64,000 nucleotides of DNA from Gigantopelta aegis (GCF_016097555.1 NC_054706.1:22868478-22932477); one strand, 5' to 3'. Positions 9,357-21,430 are shown, counted from the first letter of the stretch. The notes: generated by a model from the letters alone, not told the origin. Numbers and translations: made by a program.

Positions 9357-12150
9357 TTTATGTTAAGTGAAGAACAAAAGGGATTTCTATCAGGTAGATT
9401 CATTGGTGAAATGACACGATTGGTATATGATATTATGAATTATACTGAAGAACACAATATTCCAGGCTTATTATTGATTGATTTCGAAAAAGCCTTTCAG
9501 TGTTCGAGATTAACAGTATCCCAGTATCCCGGAGATACCAGAATTTAATTTTGGATACCAGACTTCAAGAACCCAGTATCCCACCGGGATACCATATAAG
9601 GTTCTTGGGTTTTTTAATCCTGCATTTATTTTTTGCTGAAACAGTGAAAGTCGTCATTTACTGGTGAAGTTAAGTAACAGTATCTTTGAGCTCTTACTCA
9701 GTCTAATGCTATGCCGTAACAATATCTCCCCCAACTCGTACTCAGTATATAATGCTGGGAATAGATAAATCGCTATTGTTCTTGTTGGATGTTTCCTCCC
9801 TTCAAATTTTATTTGAGATATTGATCGATTCCACATCTGCAGAAAATTGATACAGGTAGGTTTATCGTTAGTAATGCCAGAAACACTTATTGATTACTGC
9901 TAAATATTAATTTATGTCAATATTACGCAAAAATAGATGCAGCAAATATTTTTGCCAATTCCGTTTGATTGCGAATTTCACGAAATCTGCGATTTTGATT
10001 GCGGTGTAGCAATAGATTGGGAACGAGAACGGTGTCGTCCAAATTTGTTATGATGTTATTTATGAATTTCATTTAAGTGGGATACTAAATTCTCAGGTGG
10101 GATACCAGATTTTGAATTGTTAGTATCCAACTGGGATACTGCCCAAAACTTTTAATCTCGAACACTGCCTTTGACTCGGTAAACTGAGATTTTATTCACA
10201 AAATACTAAATGTTTTTTGGTTTTGGAAGATCGATTCAGAAATGGGTTTACTTATTTCAGCGAGATAGCCAATCTAGTGTCCTTGTAAATGGATTTGCTT
10301 CATCTTTTTTTAACCTAGGAAGAGGGTGTAGGGTGTCTCCATATGTTTTCCTTCTTTGTTCAGAAATATTAGCCAGACTATTAAAAAAACAATAATAATA
10401 TAAAAGGAATAAAACTTGGTGACATTGAATATTTATTTACTCAATTTGTAGATGATACAACAGTAATATTAGATGGAACGGAGAAAAGCTTATATGCTAT
10501 TCTGAATACTTTAACATTTTATTCTAGGTTTTCAGGCCTTAAAGTGAATGTGGAGAAAACTAAATTGATTTGGATAGGATAAAAAAAACCGCAGTCGTTA
10601 TAAATTATGTAAAGAATGGAAACTTGGTTGGACAGGCCAGTTTAATTTATTGGGAATTAAGTTTGATGTCGATTTAGAAAATATAGTTAAAATTAATTAT
10701 ACTGATAAAGTGAAAGCTATTGAGTTTTTAATGAATATTTGGTCAAGTAGAACTTTAGCACCATTAGGAAGAAACACTGTTGTAAAATCCTTATTTATGG
10801 CAAAACTAAATCATTTATTTTCGGCCATTCCAAACCTAACTACTAATTTAATACTAGAATTTCAAAAGAAACGTTTAAAATTTATATGGAAAGGAAAGCC
10901 AGATAAGGTCAAACGTGTACAAATGAATTACAACATTAGAGATGGAGGTATTAAAGTTCCCAATGTCCAAATGTTTATTATGGCACAAAAGATTACTTGG
11001 ATCAAAAAACTATGTACAGTTCTAATTTGAAATGGAAATTGTTGACACTAAAAGAGATTGATAAGTTGACCATATAATGGAATTTGATCCAGATTATATT
11101 GAAAAGAATATTGTGCCAACAGTAAAATAATAACTTCTGGAAAGACACTTTATTGGCTTGGTTGGCATACCTCAAAACATGTAAGAACAAACGCAGTAGT
11201 GACAGTGACATACAGTCTCAATATATTTGGTATAATGATGACATTAAAATAAATAATAACTCAGTATTTTATAGAGACTGGTATGAAGGAAGGGTTAGGT
11301 ATATAAATTACTTAATAGATGACAATGTTAAATTTTATACAACAATTTATTACAATATACAATGTTAAAATTAATTTTATACATTATTACGGTATAGTAT
11401 TTTAAGTGCAGTCAAGCGGTATTGCAAGATGCATAAAATAAAACAATTCAAAATAAAACTAAAAAAAACCATTCTTCCTTACAATAATTCTAAACTCAAC
11501 ATAAACTGCAAAGGCAGTAAAAATTATTATAATATATTGCTTGGATCAAAATTTCAGAAAAATAGATACAATTTAAAATGGGAAATTGAGCTAAACTGTC
11601 ATTATCAAGAATACGATTGGAAACTTATAAATGCAATGCCGTTTCGCTGCATGCATGGACAACACAGAATTAAGATGGTTTCAATACAAAATTATCCACA
11701 AAATATTACCAGATAACCGTTTTTTACATACTGGGTACTATAAGATATATTGAGTCTCCACTTTGTTCTTTTTGTAAAGATGTAATATCAACATTAATTA
11801 ATTTATTTTTTGACTGTAGTAAAATTAATCCCATTTGAAAAGGGTTGACAGAATGGGTCCTTGAAAAAACAGGTATATCAATAAATTTTACAAAAGAAAA
11901 TGTAATTTTGGGTTTTAGAACAAGTAACAATGATCCAATTATTTTTAATTATATTATTAACTAAGCAGATTATATTTAAGAGTCACTTGAAAAGTTATAC
12001 ATGTATTCCAAATATGGAATGGATTAAAAAAGAATTAGATATATATTATAATATTACAAAAAGTGTAGCCTTTTCAAAGTGTGAATATGATAAATTTGTT
12101 ACATTTTGGTCAGTGTGTCACAATTTATTTAAGGAATAAATTTAATTCTT
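9357..12150 (+). mobile_element. L1/Tx1-like LINE, 5'-truncated and decayed
   Basis: This is the ORF2 remnant of a non-LTR retrotransposon. It begins inside the reverse-transcriptase fingers/palm (EEQKGFLSGRF, then LLLIDFEKAF at about 9469-9500). It continues after an insertion with FGFGRSIQKWVYLFQRDSQS (10213 on), the catalytic FVDD (about 10447, in place of the usual F/YADD) and the thumb (AKLNHLFSAIPN, 10800 on). A C-terminal part with a zinc-knuckle-like LCSFCK and a normal stop at 12137-12139 follows. Frameshifts and in-frame stops split it, for example a shift near 10213 and a stop near 11028. No endonuclease domain is present, consistent with 5' truncation. A GTAT microsatellite follows at about 12285-12308. 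Confidence 0.85.
9498..10167. mobile_element. 670-bp hAT-like element inserted in the LINE, 5-bp TSD
   Basis: The terminal inverted repeats are CAGTGTTCGAGATTAA (9498) and TTAATCTCGAACACTG (ending 10167). The duplication CCTTT (9493-9497 and 10168-10172) is exact. Removing the element and one CCTTT restores the LINE codons for EKAFDSV, so the boundary is certain. Subterminal GGGATAC/GTATCCC motifs occur many times at both ends, typical of transposase binding sites. No transposase frame is present, so it is non-autonomous. Confidence 0.88.
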
Positions 12151-12376
12151 ATTTTTTATTTATTATTTTAAAAAAAAAATATTTAATATTTTTTACTTTA
12201 TTTTTTATTAAATATTCAGTTTCATATAACATTGCTCTTGTAGTAAGAATTGTATCTTGATGTTACTATATATTTTTGTTGAATATATGTATGTATGTAT
12301 GTATGTAAATGTTTATGATATGTATGTATGGTTATGTAAACAAAAATGGTCAAAGAAAAACAAAAAAGAAGATTTG

Positions 12377-12577
12377 GAACATCTAAATGCAGTAGTAAAT
12401 TTTGTGAAGTCTGTAGGACGAATATATACTCCATTTGGAGTTGGAACAGGATTTAGGGTCAGAGAAAGATATGTTATGGCAGCCCGTCTTGTGATAGCTA
12501 ATGATCTAGACTGTAAGCTAGACCATTTAAACATAGTTGATTTCCTGTTGTACAGTCATATCCACTTTATTGCTTAG
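12377..12577 (+). pseudogene. Possible decayed trypsin-like protease exon
   Basis: An open frame directly after the LINE reads VGRIYTPFGVGTGFRVRER followed by YVMAARLVIAND. The GTGF-V-(x)n-YVMTA-H-V pattern is that of trypsin-like peptidase domains around the catalytic His. Here the position expected to be His is Leu, so catalysis would be lost. Just before the LINE, a possible acceptor (TTTCTTTACAG, to 9340) is followed by codons for GDDLDNL, which resembles the EDLEHL that follows the LINE. The LINE may therefore have landed in an exon. This rests on motif likeness only. Confidence 0.3.
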
Positions 12578-13404
12578 CCCCGGTGCATGTCAAATTTATG
12601 CTAATATCAGGTGTAACCGATTATCCATTAGAGCCCCTTTTCCAGATTATAACCAACAGTAAACTTTACAAATGTCTTGTGGACAGTGGATCTTACTCTT
12701 AACACTGCAGAACAAACACTGCATTTGCAATAATAAAGAATACTAGTATCTGTATATATTTAATTTGTTTATACATGTATTTTACAATAATAGGTTGAGG
12801 TTGGAAATGTGTATGTGGGTATAAGTACATGTACACGTCATTACATTTGTGATAACGGGTTGAGTTATGTACTTGCGTGTACATGTACTTGTAAAATAAG
12901 GCATTTTTACTGGTGCAGTAAAATATCTGTTATCCAATAAAAGATCCCTTGCTGCAAATGGAAAACTATAATACCAAGTGATCCTATATTTCTTTCTACC
13001 ATACCGTTTTAGACAGTGCATCCATTCGCCAAATATGATACTGCCATGTTTGCAAAATCTGAAATTTTCCTTCAAATCTAGAATATAATTGACCAGGAAT
13101 CCACTCTTTAGGTTCTTTATCACTTTCAGCGTTGTTGAGTCTGTATTCAGTGCATTGAAATGAGAATTTTCAGTATTTTATCTTAAAGCCACTATAAAAT
13201 ATGTTTGGCTATTACAGGTTTTTATCATTAACTTCAACATTTGCCAAATGATTGGGTGAATCCCATGTGTTTCTGGTTGTCCTGCTGTTTTATGCAAAAC
13301 CAAAAAGTAGGTACCTCAGATGAGACACTAGGGTCATTGGTTGTGAAGTCAAAACTACCATGGGGACTAAATACCTTTGACTAAATACCTATTAAGCTGT
13401 TCTT

Positions 13405-13833
13405 TTGTTCCATCATTGCACCAACCTGGTTTCAGAAAGGTTGGAGAACACTGCACGTCTCATTATTGTTATCTTGTTCTGCCAAAAACTCTGGTTCATT
13501 TCTGCACTTACACAAAAGATTTCCTTCTACATGCAGGTCCTGGTATTACATCTGATTCCAAAGGGTCTGTATTCATCTTATTCTCCCAATAACTCTTGTT
13601 CATTTTTGTCCTTACTAAGATTTCTTTCTCCATCCAGGTACTGGTCTTACATCGGACTCCATATTGAACATCAAGTTTGTGTAGGCCATAACCAAGGTAG
13701 AAACAAGAAAAGGGATCCCAAATGTTCTATCGTTATTCCAACAGAAGAACAAATCAACAATGGCAACCAGTTTTGTGTAGAAAATTTAGGAAAACGAGGT
13801 TATGATGGTCTCCTAGATTATTTACTTTACTGA
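13405..13833 (+). other. Possible terminal exon with tandem acceptor duplication
   Basis: A 142-codon open frame ends at 13833. The part after a polypyrimidine tract and CAG at 13636-13638 encodes a polar sequence with regular Cys (HQVCVGHNQGRNKK, GNQFCVENLGKRGYDG). A second, diverged copy of the acceptor region lies about 100 bp upstream (CATGCAGGTCCTGGTATTAC against CATCCAGGTACTGGTCTTAC). I do not recognise the protein. It may belong with the protease-like fragment at 12.4 kb or be chance. Confidence 0.25.
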
Positions 13834-13839
13834 AGTCAC

Positions 13840-15160
13840 TTGATGCATGTAAAACATAAATGTATATTTTAATAATAGCCTACCAGCAAAAACTTGCAAG
13901 TTAATTATTAACCTTGACCTTAAATACGAACTGCATTTAAATTAAAGTGCCAAGTACAATTTCCTTTTTTATTATTATTATTATTATTATTATTTTTTTT
14001 TTTTTATTATTATTATTATTTTGGTGAGAAAACAGAATGTGTATAATAATCTTTATTATTAATTTTTTTTTTTTTTTATTAATATCTAAAATATCTTATG
14101 GTATAAATAGTACAAAAAAGGTTCTATTTATAATTGAGTTAAAATTAATTCTATACTTTAAAAAAAATTATGAACTTAGTTGAGATATCTCACCTGCGGT
14201 ACTCACAAGGTTCATATTACTATTTTTACTTAATAAATATGGATACATTTGATGTCAGAATGAATGCATGAAACAGTTACAAAAACATATGGTTTAAATA
14301 ATGCACATGTATATAAATAAGTTTTAATAATTTTTGTAATTTTAAGGTTTTTTTATTCCCTCCTCTGTGGTTTTAAGAGAATGTTGTCGATAAATCCCAG
14401 TAGTGGGAAATTAGGTGATAGCATCACTTCAGCTTTGATTTTGTACAAAACTTATTACAGATTATACAGCATTTTTTTTTCTCAATAATTACAGGAAGGC
14501 AGAATTTTTGGGCAAAATACAGGAAAATATCAACTATCTTACAGTAAAAAATTTCACAGGGTAGCCCTGTATCTGAGTTTTCAGTTCAAATGACAGTATA
14601 GTGCGAGCCCAATATGCACTGCACCGACACTGGATATTGGTACTGTCATATCTATAATCTTGCTACATATCTTGGCAATACGATTGAACTATGGTCAAAT
14701 TGTTTTAACCTAATATAATTGCAACCTTTCCACTGTTATACGATTTACTCCATTCTGATTGGACGACTTCGTAGAAAAACTAAATGTTATCCTTTGATAA
14801 ACCTCAGAAAATGACGTCCACTGGGATGTCCGTATGTAAAACAGATCATGGTAAGGACATTAGAAACTGATTTATGTGTATTTTAATTAAATATGGTGTG
14901 TTTAGGCAGGTGTGCATGAATCTTAGTAGAGGATGAAGGCTAGCTTAAGACATGCTCCCACGGAAAATGTATTGAAAAAAGAAGAAAATTTTCTTAAGTG
15001 GGAAAAGAGTTCAACCCCTGAAACATACCCATTGCACATGCTTCTCCTGTGTTTGTAAATATATAAGGACTGTTTGTCTTTATTGTGAATTTAGTGATGT
15101 ATAACTGTCACAAACTATATAAAATCGCGTAACATAGCAAAGCGATTTTATACCAAAAAC
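13840..15160. other. Intergenic AT-rich sequence with ATT microsatellites
   Basis: No gene is supported. ATT/T-rich microsatellite lies at about 13965-14085. The stretches 14740-15160 and 15360-15560 look like diverged copies of each other (GTGATGTATAACTGTCACAAA against GTCGATGTATAAGTCACAAA), flanking the small MITE at 15168. Confidence 0.45.
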
Positions 15161-15167
15161 CTCAACT

Positions 15168-15354
15168 GCCTAGATCACATTGGATTACACAACTCAACTG
15201 GACTGTTGCATCACTAGCCATGACCTTTTCGCAGTATACAACTGCCGTTGGGCCGACTAAAAATCAGTTGCAGACAACTGGTTGTTTAATACTCTACACA
15301 ACACGACTCAACTCGACAGTTGACTTGTGTCGCATCGTATAATGTGATCTAGGC
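15168..15354. mobile_element. 187-bp MITE with GCCTAGATCACATT termini
   Basis: The ends GCCTAGATCACATT and AATGTGATCTAGGC are exact inverted repeats 187 bp apart. The interior has further self-complementary sequence (CAGTTGCAGACAACTG). Its superfamily was not determined. Confidence 0.65.
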
Positions 15355-15863
15355 TGTACGTAAAACAGGTCACTGGGAAAAACTGTACATTTATGAATAA
15401 TGGGTATTTTTAACTAAACAAGTTGTGATGTTTGTAATTATAAAAATTGTTTGTCATTTTGTTGTGAATTAAACAATTTGTCGATGTATAAGTCACAAAT
15501 TTATATCTGTATATCACAAATCAATAACAAACAATTCTATATAACAAAGTTATAACTGATAATAAAGCATTTACAGATCTATAGTAAGACTTTTAGCAAA
15601 CAAATATGCCAACAGTTAATTCTGAGAATGTAAAAAATAACCGGTATATCGGTTCGCCATACAGTTACAATTTAAATTTTGAATAAAAGAAATGTGTTGT
15701 TATGCATAATGTGTTCTACAACTGTAAAGTTATTTTACTCCCAACAGTAAGTCATTAATAAAATACAAAATTTTAATAATTATTTTCTCTACTTGTGCTA
15801 GCATGATTTGTCATTGGGACAGTACCAATATCTGTTGTTGGTCCCACACAGTGATGTGAATGA

Positions 15864-15955
15864 ATGATTGAATGTTTAACGACATCCCAGCACCAAAATA
15901 CAGATTGGCCATTGGGTGTCGAAGAAAGGTACACAGTGATATGGCCTAGCATAAA
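15864..15955 (+). repeat. Fragment of a third SINE-like family
   Basis: The sequence GAATGTTTAACGACATCCCAG followed by a block ending ATTGGGTGTCG is shared with 23205-23240 and 37647-37720. Only this tail part is present in this window; no tRNA-like head is seen. Confidence 0.5.
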
Positions 15956-15961
15956 CTAAGA

Positions 15962-16136
15962 CAGGGCTAGCTCTGGGTGGTTAATTTCGCCAAATTATCT
16001 CAAAATGTAAAACCTATAGCTGTTTTCTAACAAAATATCAACTATTACACATAATTTGTTTGCCAAATTAAAATATAATTTGCCAGTTCTTAAAATTCGC
16101 AGTTGGCGAATTTGGTGAATGGCAGAGTTAGCCCTG
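15962..16136. mobile_element. hAT-like MITE (GCTAGC family), 5-bp TSD TAAGA
   Basis: The ends CAGGGCTAGCTCTG and CAGAGTTAGCCCTG are inverted repeats 175 bp apart, flanked by exact TAAGA duplications (15957-15961 and 16137-16141). The CAGGG terminus and 5-bp duplication place it with hAT-like elements. Other copies lie at 43794, 45922, 51051 and 59694. Confidence 0.85.
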
Positions 16137-16410
16137 TAAGATAAGTATAGTATGGGACTAGATTGCTTCAAACACTTGTATATATGTAGTGCTACTAGTA
16201 CAAACAATAATTGACGTGCAAGCAAATGAGTATTCAGATCATATAGATGCCATGAATTACCAAATGCTTGATTAGGTTATCAAACTAACAGCAACTATTG
16301 CACATATTTTTTAAATGTGTTTATTTACAAATATTGCTGTCTGCAAGGTCAACTTTTAGGTAATCCTGGCACTAGTACTAAACACATTTTTTTTTAGAGA
16401 GAAGTTGGGA

Positions 16411-16713
16411 AGTAGCCCACTAATAAAGTTCTTACCTGATGTGCAGTCGGGTCTAGGATTGATTCCCATCGGTGGACTAATTGAGGTATTTCTTATTGTA
16501 ACTAGTGCTCCACAACTGGTATAGCAGAGGCTGTAGTATGTGCTGTCCTGTCTGTGGGATGATGCATATAAAAGATTTCTTGCTACTAATGAGAAAAATA
16601 TAGCGGGTTTCCTCTGTACATGTATATCACAATTACCAAATATTTGACATCTAATAGCCGATGATTAATAAATCAATGTGCCCTAGTGGTGTCGTTAAGC
16701 AAGACATTTTAGA
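16411..16713 (+). mobile_element. SINE, family B (tRNA head, long 3' tail)
   Basis: A diverged head with AAGTAGCCCACTAA (A-box region) and GGATTGATTCCCATC (B-box region) is followed by the shared SINE core (TGTCCTGTCTGTGGGATGATG, TATAAAAGATTTCTTGCTAC). The 3' end is the type that reads AATTACCAAATATTTGACATC and ends TGGTGTCGTTAAGCAAGAC. Confidence 0.8.
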
Positions 16714-16749
16714 GATTTATTGTTATTCAAGTAGTTCTAAATGTAAATA

Positions 16750-17481
16750 CAGTCAGACCTCGTTACAACAACCGTCATTACGACGACATTTACACATGTA
16801 CACCATCCGACCACAAATTGTCGGGAACGAACATGCACCAATGTCATTCTGTTCATTACACCGGAATTCACACCTGATACCGACAGCAAATTAGGAACAA
16901 ATGTGCACCCAATGTCTAAAGATGCCTCTTTACAACGACATTACCTAATCACAGATGCAGTAGTATGTTGGTAGTACACATAGCCATTTGGCATCCTCAT
17001 CTCGCAGCGAGCCGACAGTGTCACATGATGTCTGAGTTACCGATGTCGGCTAACTCTGTGTATTGCTTTTGAACATAAGCCTATTGTCATTCATTTAAAG
17101 GATTAACTTTGAACAATCCAGTCTGCTAGTTTTATGACATTTACAAATACTAGTTTTATGACGTTTTGTACCAATCGATTAGATTGACTGTGAATGCGCT
17201 TTGATTAATAATAATATACTTAGTATTTTATGATGGTCTGTGATCCGTCCCTGTCGGTGGGATCATTGGGCTATATCTCATTCCAGCCAGTGCACGACGA
17301 AAAAAGGTATATTAAATGCCATGGTATATGTTATTCTATCTGTGGGATGGTGCATATAAATGACCACTTGCTACTATTGACACCCAATAGCTGATGATTA
17401 ATAAATCGATATAACAACAATTTTGATATAATGACAAAGTGACCCAGGGACGAACGTGGTTGTTGTAACAAGGTCTGACTG
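16750..17481. mobile_element. pogo/Tigger-like non-autonomous element with a SINE inside
   Basis: The ends CAGTCAGACCTCGTTACAAC (16750) and GTTGTAACAAGGTCTGACTG (ending 17481) are inverted repeats typical of pogo/Tigger elements, and TA flanks both sides. No transposase frame is present. A family B SINE fragment (about 17236-17410) sits inside the right half. Confidence 0.8.
17236..17410 (+). mobile_element. Family B SINE fragment
   Basis: It begins within the B-box region (GATCCGTCCCTGTCGGTGGG), carries the core (CTGTGGGATGGTGCATATAAA) and ends with the ATAGCTGATGATTAATAAATCG tail portion. It is nested in the pogo-like element. Confidence 0.7.
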
Positions 17482-18300
17482 TATACAAGTCCGGTTGTTA
17501 TTTTGAAAATCTATTAATTAAAGGAGAATTCAAGTCAAATGTGAGCCTTATGTGTTAGATGCATACCCAGACCACCAACGCATACTGACACTTTAAGAAA
17601 TGAAAAACACGTAATTTTAAAAGTAATTTTAAAAAACATGATTATTCCTGCTAACTGGGCCGCCATTTTGTTTCTTTTTCGTGGCATCTGGTACTCTAGC
17701 TTGTAAGGAAGTGACGTCAGCCCCATCCACCTCCTATATGTACAGTGTAAACAAACGACATAATTTACAAGGTGCATAACTTTGATCAACCTGACTTGTA
17801 AAACAACATAAATGACTTGATAATATAATACACTATTTAACTAAATATATTTCAGTTTGCATTAACAGAACGAAATTGGGTTATAGTATTTTTCTCTCTC
17901 AAAAAAAATCCAATTATAGGCCTATTGGTAGGCTACATTGGAGCGAAAACAACCACCCATGAAACCCAAGTGATAATTTTCTTTTCTTTGGTCAGTTCTT
18001 TGATTTTAGATGGGGAAAGTCTACTTGTTCAAGAGTTTTACAGAATTCTTTACAGTAATAAAGCATGATGGCTGATAATGTCCATTACCATTTTAGGGGT
18101 GGCAAGGTATTTCTCTGTGATGTTAATAATACTGGTACATATTTTTGTGTCTAGACAGCAGTAATTAATTGCCTTGTCTGGTTACCTACCAGATATACTC
18201 CTGCCAATCAGGAATCACTGGTGGAGGCAATTAAAAAGAATAGACTAATTAACTAAGAAAACACTGTTTATCATTTCAGTATGTAGGTTAATGCATAGAC
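17482..18300. other. Intergenic, no gene supported
   Basis: AT-rich, about 0.8 kb. Nothing beyond short open frames without motifs is seen. Confidence 0.4.
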
Positions 18301-18309
18301 AAAACATGA

Positions 18310-18720
18310 TAGTTATTTTGACTTATGACAATGGTGGTTTATTTTGTAATAATTAAATGTCAGTTACATTCATTACCCAATAACGTCATCCCATTGGTCC
18401 AGACATAGCAACGGCAGTTTGTTCATTTCTCGATGAATTTAAAAATTATGTCATCAGGGAATGTCATATCTGATGACTTCATTTTGTATGGGCAAGTTAT
18501 CTTATTGAGCGTTATTGTTTATGGACCAAAAATAATTCAAAATAAAGTATGAACATTTAGTGTTATTATTAGCAAGTATGATTCTAATTTAATTATAAGT
18601 ATTGTCTGTTATTTCTTTTACGTTCATCTGGGTATGAACCAAAACAATTAGAATCTGCAAACTTATGTCAGAACGCTATTCACACAGTTGTTCTTACCCT
18701 GATGAACGTAAAGGAAATAG
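18310..18720 (+). repeat. Foldback-ended dispersed repeat (pair of the 8.6-9.06 kb copy)
   Basis: Homologous in inverse orientation to 8610-9060. Its 3' part is a hairpin: GTCTGTTATTTCTTTTACGT at about 18603 pairs with ACGTAAAGGAAATAGCAAAT at about 18707. Confidence 0.6.
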
Positions 18721-19255
18721 CAAATAATCCTAAATTGAAAAATAATATATACTTATTGCTGGCTTACTGGGATGGATATTATTACAGAACATTACAATGC
18801 ACGCCCGTTTCATCATCTCACACAAATCACGTACGTTTGTTTCTTCAGTTCTAAGACTAATTCCTGACATCATGTCTTGAGTAGTATGTAACCACTGGCT
18901 CGCCAGAGGGCATATATTCACTGGGATGGAATAAAATGGCTGCACCCATTATATATAATATCCGTCGCATTTAACCATTTTATTAATTAAATATACCAAT
19001 ATACTTGTTGATATTAAGCAATAATGTGCATTATATGTCGTTCAATATGCCTACCAATCCAAAAGGCTTGCTTAAGCATTTCTTTAAGCCTTGCAGATAA
19101 CTAATTCTGTTCTTTTTCTTTTTAATTATGATGTGAGTTGTAAAGGAACCAGTTGTTGTGCAAATTAATATGATTGAACTTGCGGATTTTTACCGGAATT
19201 CCTGTCCTTTACCTTTGATGACCATCTTACATTTTACATTAATTTTCATGTACTA

Positions 19256-19460
19256 TTAAAATGTTATTTTAGAAGTGTTATAGGATAAATACAATTCGCT
19301 ACCCATGTTTTTTAATACGTAAAATATCAACCTCATCTAGTTAATCAGTATTTGTCTCGGTAGAGCCTCGACAAATATCGATCAACAGACTTGGTTCATA
19401 TTTTTCATATTAAAAAACATTTCTGATGAATCCTCTATTTCTGCACCTGTGATTTCATTA
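19256..19460 (+). repeat. Dispersed repeat shared with 30358-30575
   Basis: Shared landmarks are AAAATATCAACCTCATCTAG, GTCTCGGTAGAGCCTCGAC and a following palindromic partner of the first. Both copies lie in the same orientation and are diverged. No coding capacity. Confidence 0.6.
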
Positions 19461-19628
19461 TTGACATTCAGTTAAGGTTTTTTTTCGGTCAGTACCTTTT
19501 CTTTGTAAAAATATTTATATGAACACAATGAACTACAGTTAGCATGCATAATATATTTTATTTTACTAAAGCATCTGTTTTTTAAGGAACATATACTGTC
19601 AGACTGATACTTGCATTGTTATATAAAG

Positions 19629-20003
19629 ACCGGCCTCGGTGGCGTCGTGGCAGGCCATCGGTCTACAGGCTGGTAGGTACTGGGTTCGGATCCCAGTCGA
19701 GGCATGGGATTTTTAATCCAGATACCGACTCCAAACCCTGAGTGAGTGCTCCGCAAGGCTCAATGGGTAGGTGTAAACCACTTGCACCGACCAGTGATCC
19801 ATAACTGGTTCAACAAAGGCCATGATTTGTGCTATCCTGCCTGTGGGAAGCGCAAATAAAAGATCCCTTGCTGCCAATCGGAAGAGTAGCCCATGTAGTG
19901 GTGACAGCGGGTTTCCTCTCAAAATCTTTGTGGTCCTTAACCATATGTCTGACGCCGTAAATAAAATGTGTTGAGTGCGTCGTTAAATAAAACACTTCTT
20001 TGA
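19629..20003 (+). mobile_element. Full-length SINE, family A
   Basis: The tRNA-like head has CCTCGGTGGCGTCGTGG and the B-box-like GGGTTCGGATCCC. The shared core follows (CTATCCTGCCTGTGGGAAGC, AAAAGATCCCTTGCTGCC), then the A-type 3' end (AAATAAAATGTGTTGAGTGC, CGTTAAATAAAACACTTC). It is about 95% like the copies at 60238 and 61818. No clear target duplication was found. Confidence 0.88.
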
Positions 20004-21430
20004 ACATAATGATCATAGCATATACATAATATAACTATGTCATTTCATTTGTTATTTTAAGAGTACCATAGTTTGCTTTTAATTGAAAAAGATACTTGAC
20101 ACTAAAATTAGCTTTACTGGTCTAATAGTAATTAACCAGTGGAGCTAATTTTAATTAGATTGGACACTTAAGTTTTTGAAACAACATATTTACTAAAAAA
20201 AAATGGCATTTTAGTATTTAGACAATTAATTTTAACTCGGAGACCCGGTATGTGACATTTTTGCCTTATTTTTGCCATATGTATTTAAGAAACTTACTTT
20301 TGTGGTTATATCAAACGTGCCATATACTTAACAGTGATTTGGACATGTTACGGTTTCTTTTTCATTGAAGCATGTATGAATCGTACATAATTATGTATTA
20401 TATAGCACAGTAGTTGTGATAACTGAGACTAGGTTTGTGTGTTATGTTACATCAGTTGAGATATATCAATCTAAATGTCCAGTTACACATTAGGTGCATT
20501 GGTCATAATTTTATATATTTTTATATTAAATTTTAATACCATACATGATGCATGTATATTTAACACATATTTTAAGAGTATTTTATTGTGAAACAAGTGC
20601 TCAGTGAATTGGCTTTTGCTAATATTTGCTCACTGTATAGATTATTTTGGGTTATTTTTTAATCGGATATCAATAAAACAACTTAGATTTTCTTAAACTG
20701 TGTTTTGTTATTCATTTTTATTTGGTCGTCAGTATTGAAACAGGACAGCACATAGTATGGCCTTTCAAGCCTTTGATATAAGGTTTCCTTACACACCCAC
20801 CCGTTGGTTAACATAGTTTATTATTTTTTATAACACACACTGTTAACAAATATACTGAATGTGTGATAACAGTTTAGAGACTGGTTGCCCTTACTTGATG
20901 ACTAGGTCGCCAATGCCATACCATCCAATGAAAAAAGGTATGATTAAAATCAATCACTCTGATGTACAAATTAACCTGAAATTGACACGTCTGTTAACCA
21001 CATGAGCTAGGTTTTAGTTGGAAAAAGCATTTAAATTTATTTTAAAACTTTTTTTTAAAGATTTGTAAGAAATGGATATTACATCTGTGTTCATTAGATG
21101 CCATTTATCTGATGACTTAAAAAATTAAAACTTATCCAATTCACTTTCACTCGTTAATATATGTTTTAAAACAACTTAAGATAATGGTATCCAACAACCA
21201 CTCATGTAGTATTCTCTATATATCATTACTGTTTATGAAGCACATAGTGTTCATTAGTAGGCCATGTTTCGTGACTATTACTGCCACCTACATTTCATGC
21301 TTACAATTATACACCTCGGTAAATACAACCACCAGCTTTTCTCAAACAACCTCCTCGTTCTTTCAAAGATAAAGCCCACTATTGACCATGTACAGTTTTG
21401 TTGTCCACACCAGTACAACAGTTGAGTTGT
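20004..21430. other. Intergenic, no gene supported
   Basis: About 1.4 kb of AT-rich sequence without recognisable exons or repeats. A 26-bp imperfect inverted repeat around 20105-20155 (AAAATTAGCT / AGCTAATTTT) is the only structure noticed. Confidence 0.4.

Noticed and set aside
13965-14085. Regulatory AT-rich element
   Set aside because: Simple ATT/T microsatellite with no further structure.
19713-20016. Open frames repeated at 60.3-60.7 and 61.9-62.1 kb (minus strand)
   Set aside because: They recur because they are the antisense of the same SINE; not a gene family.
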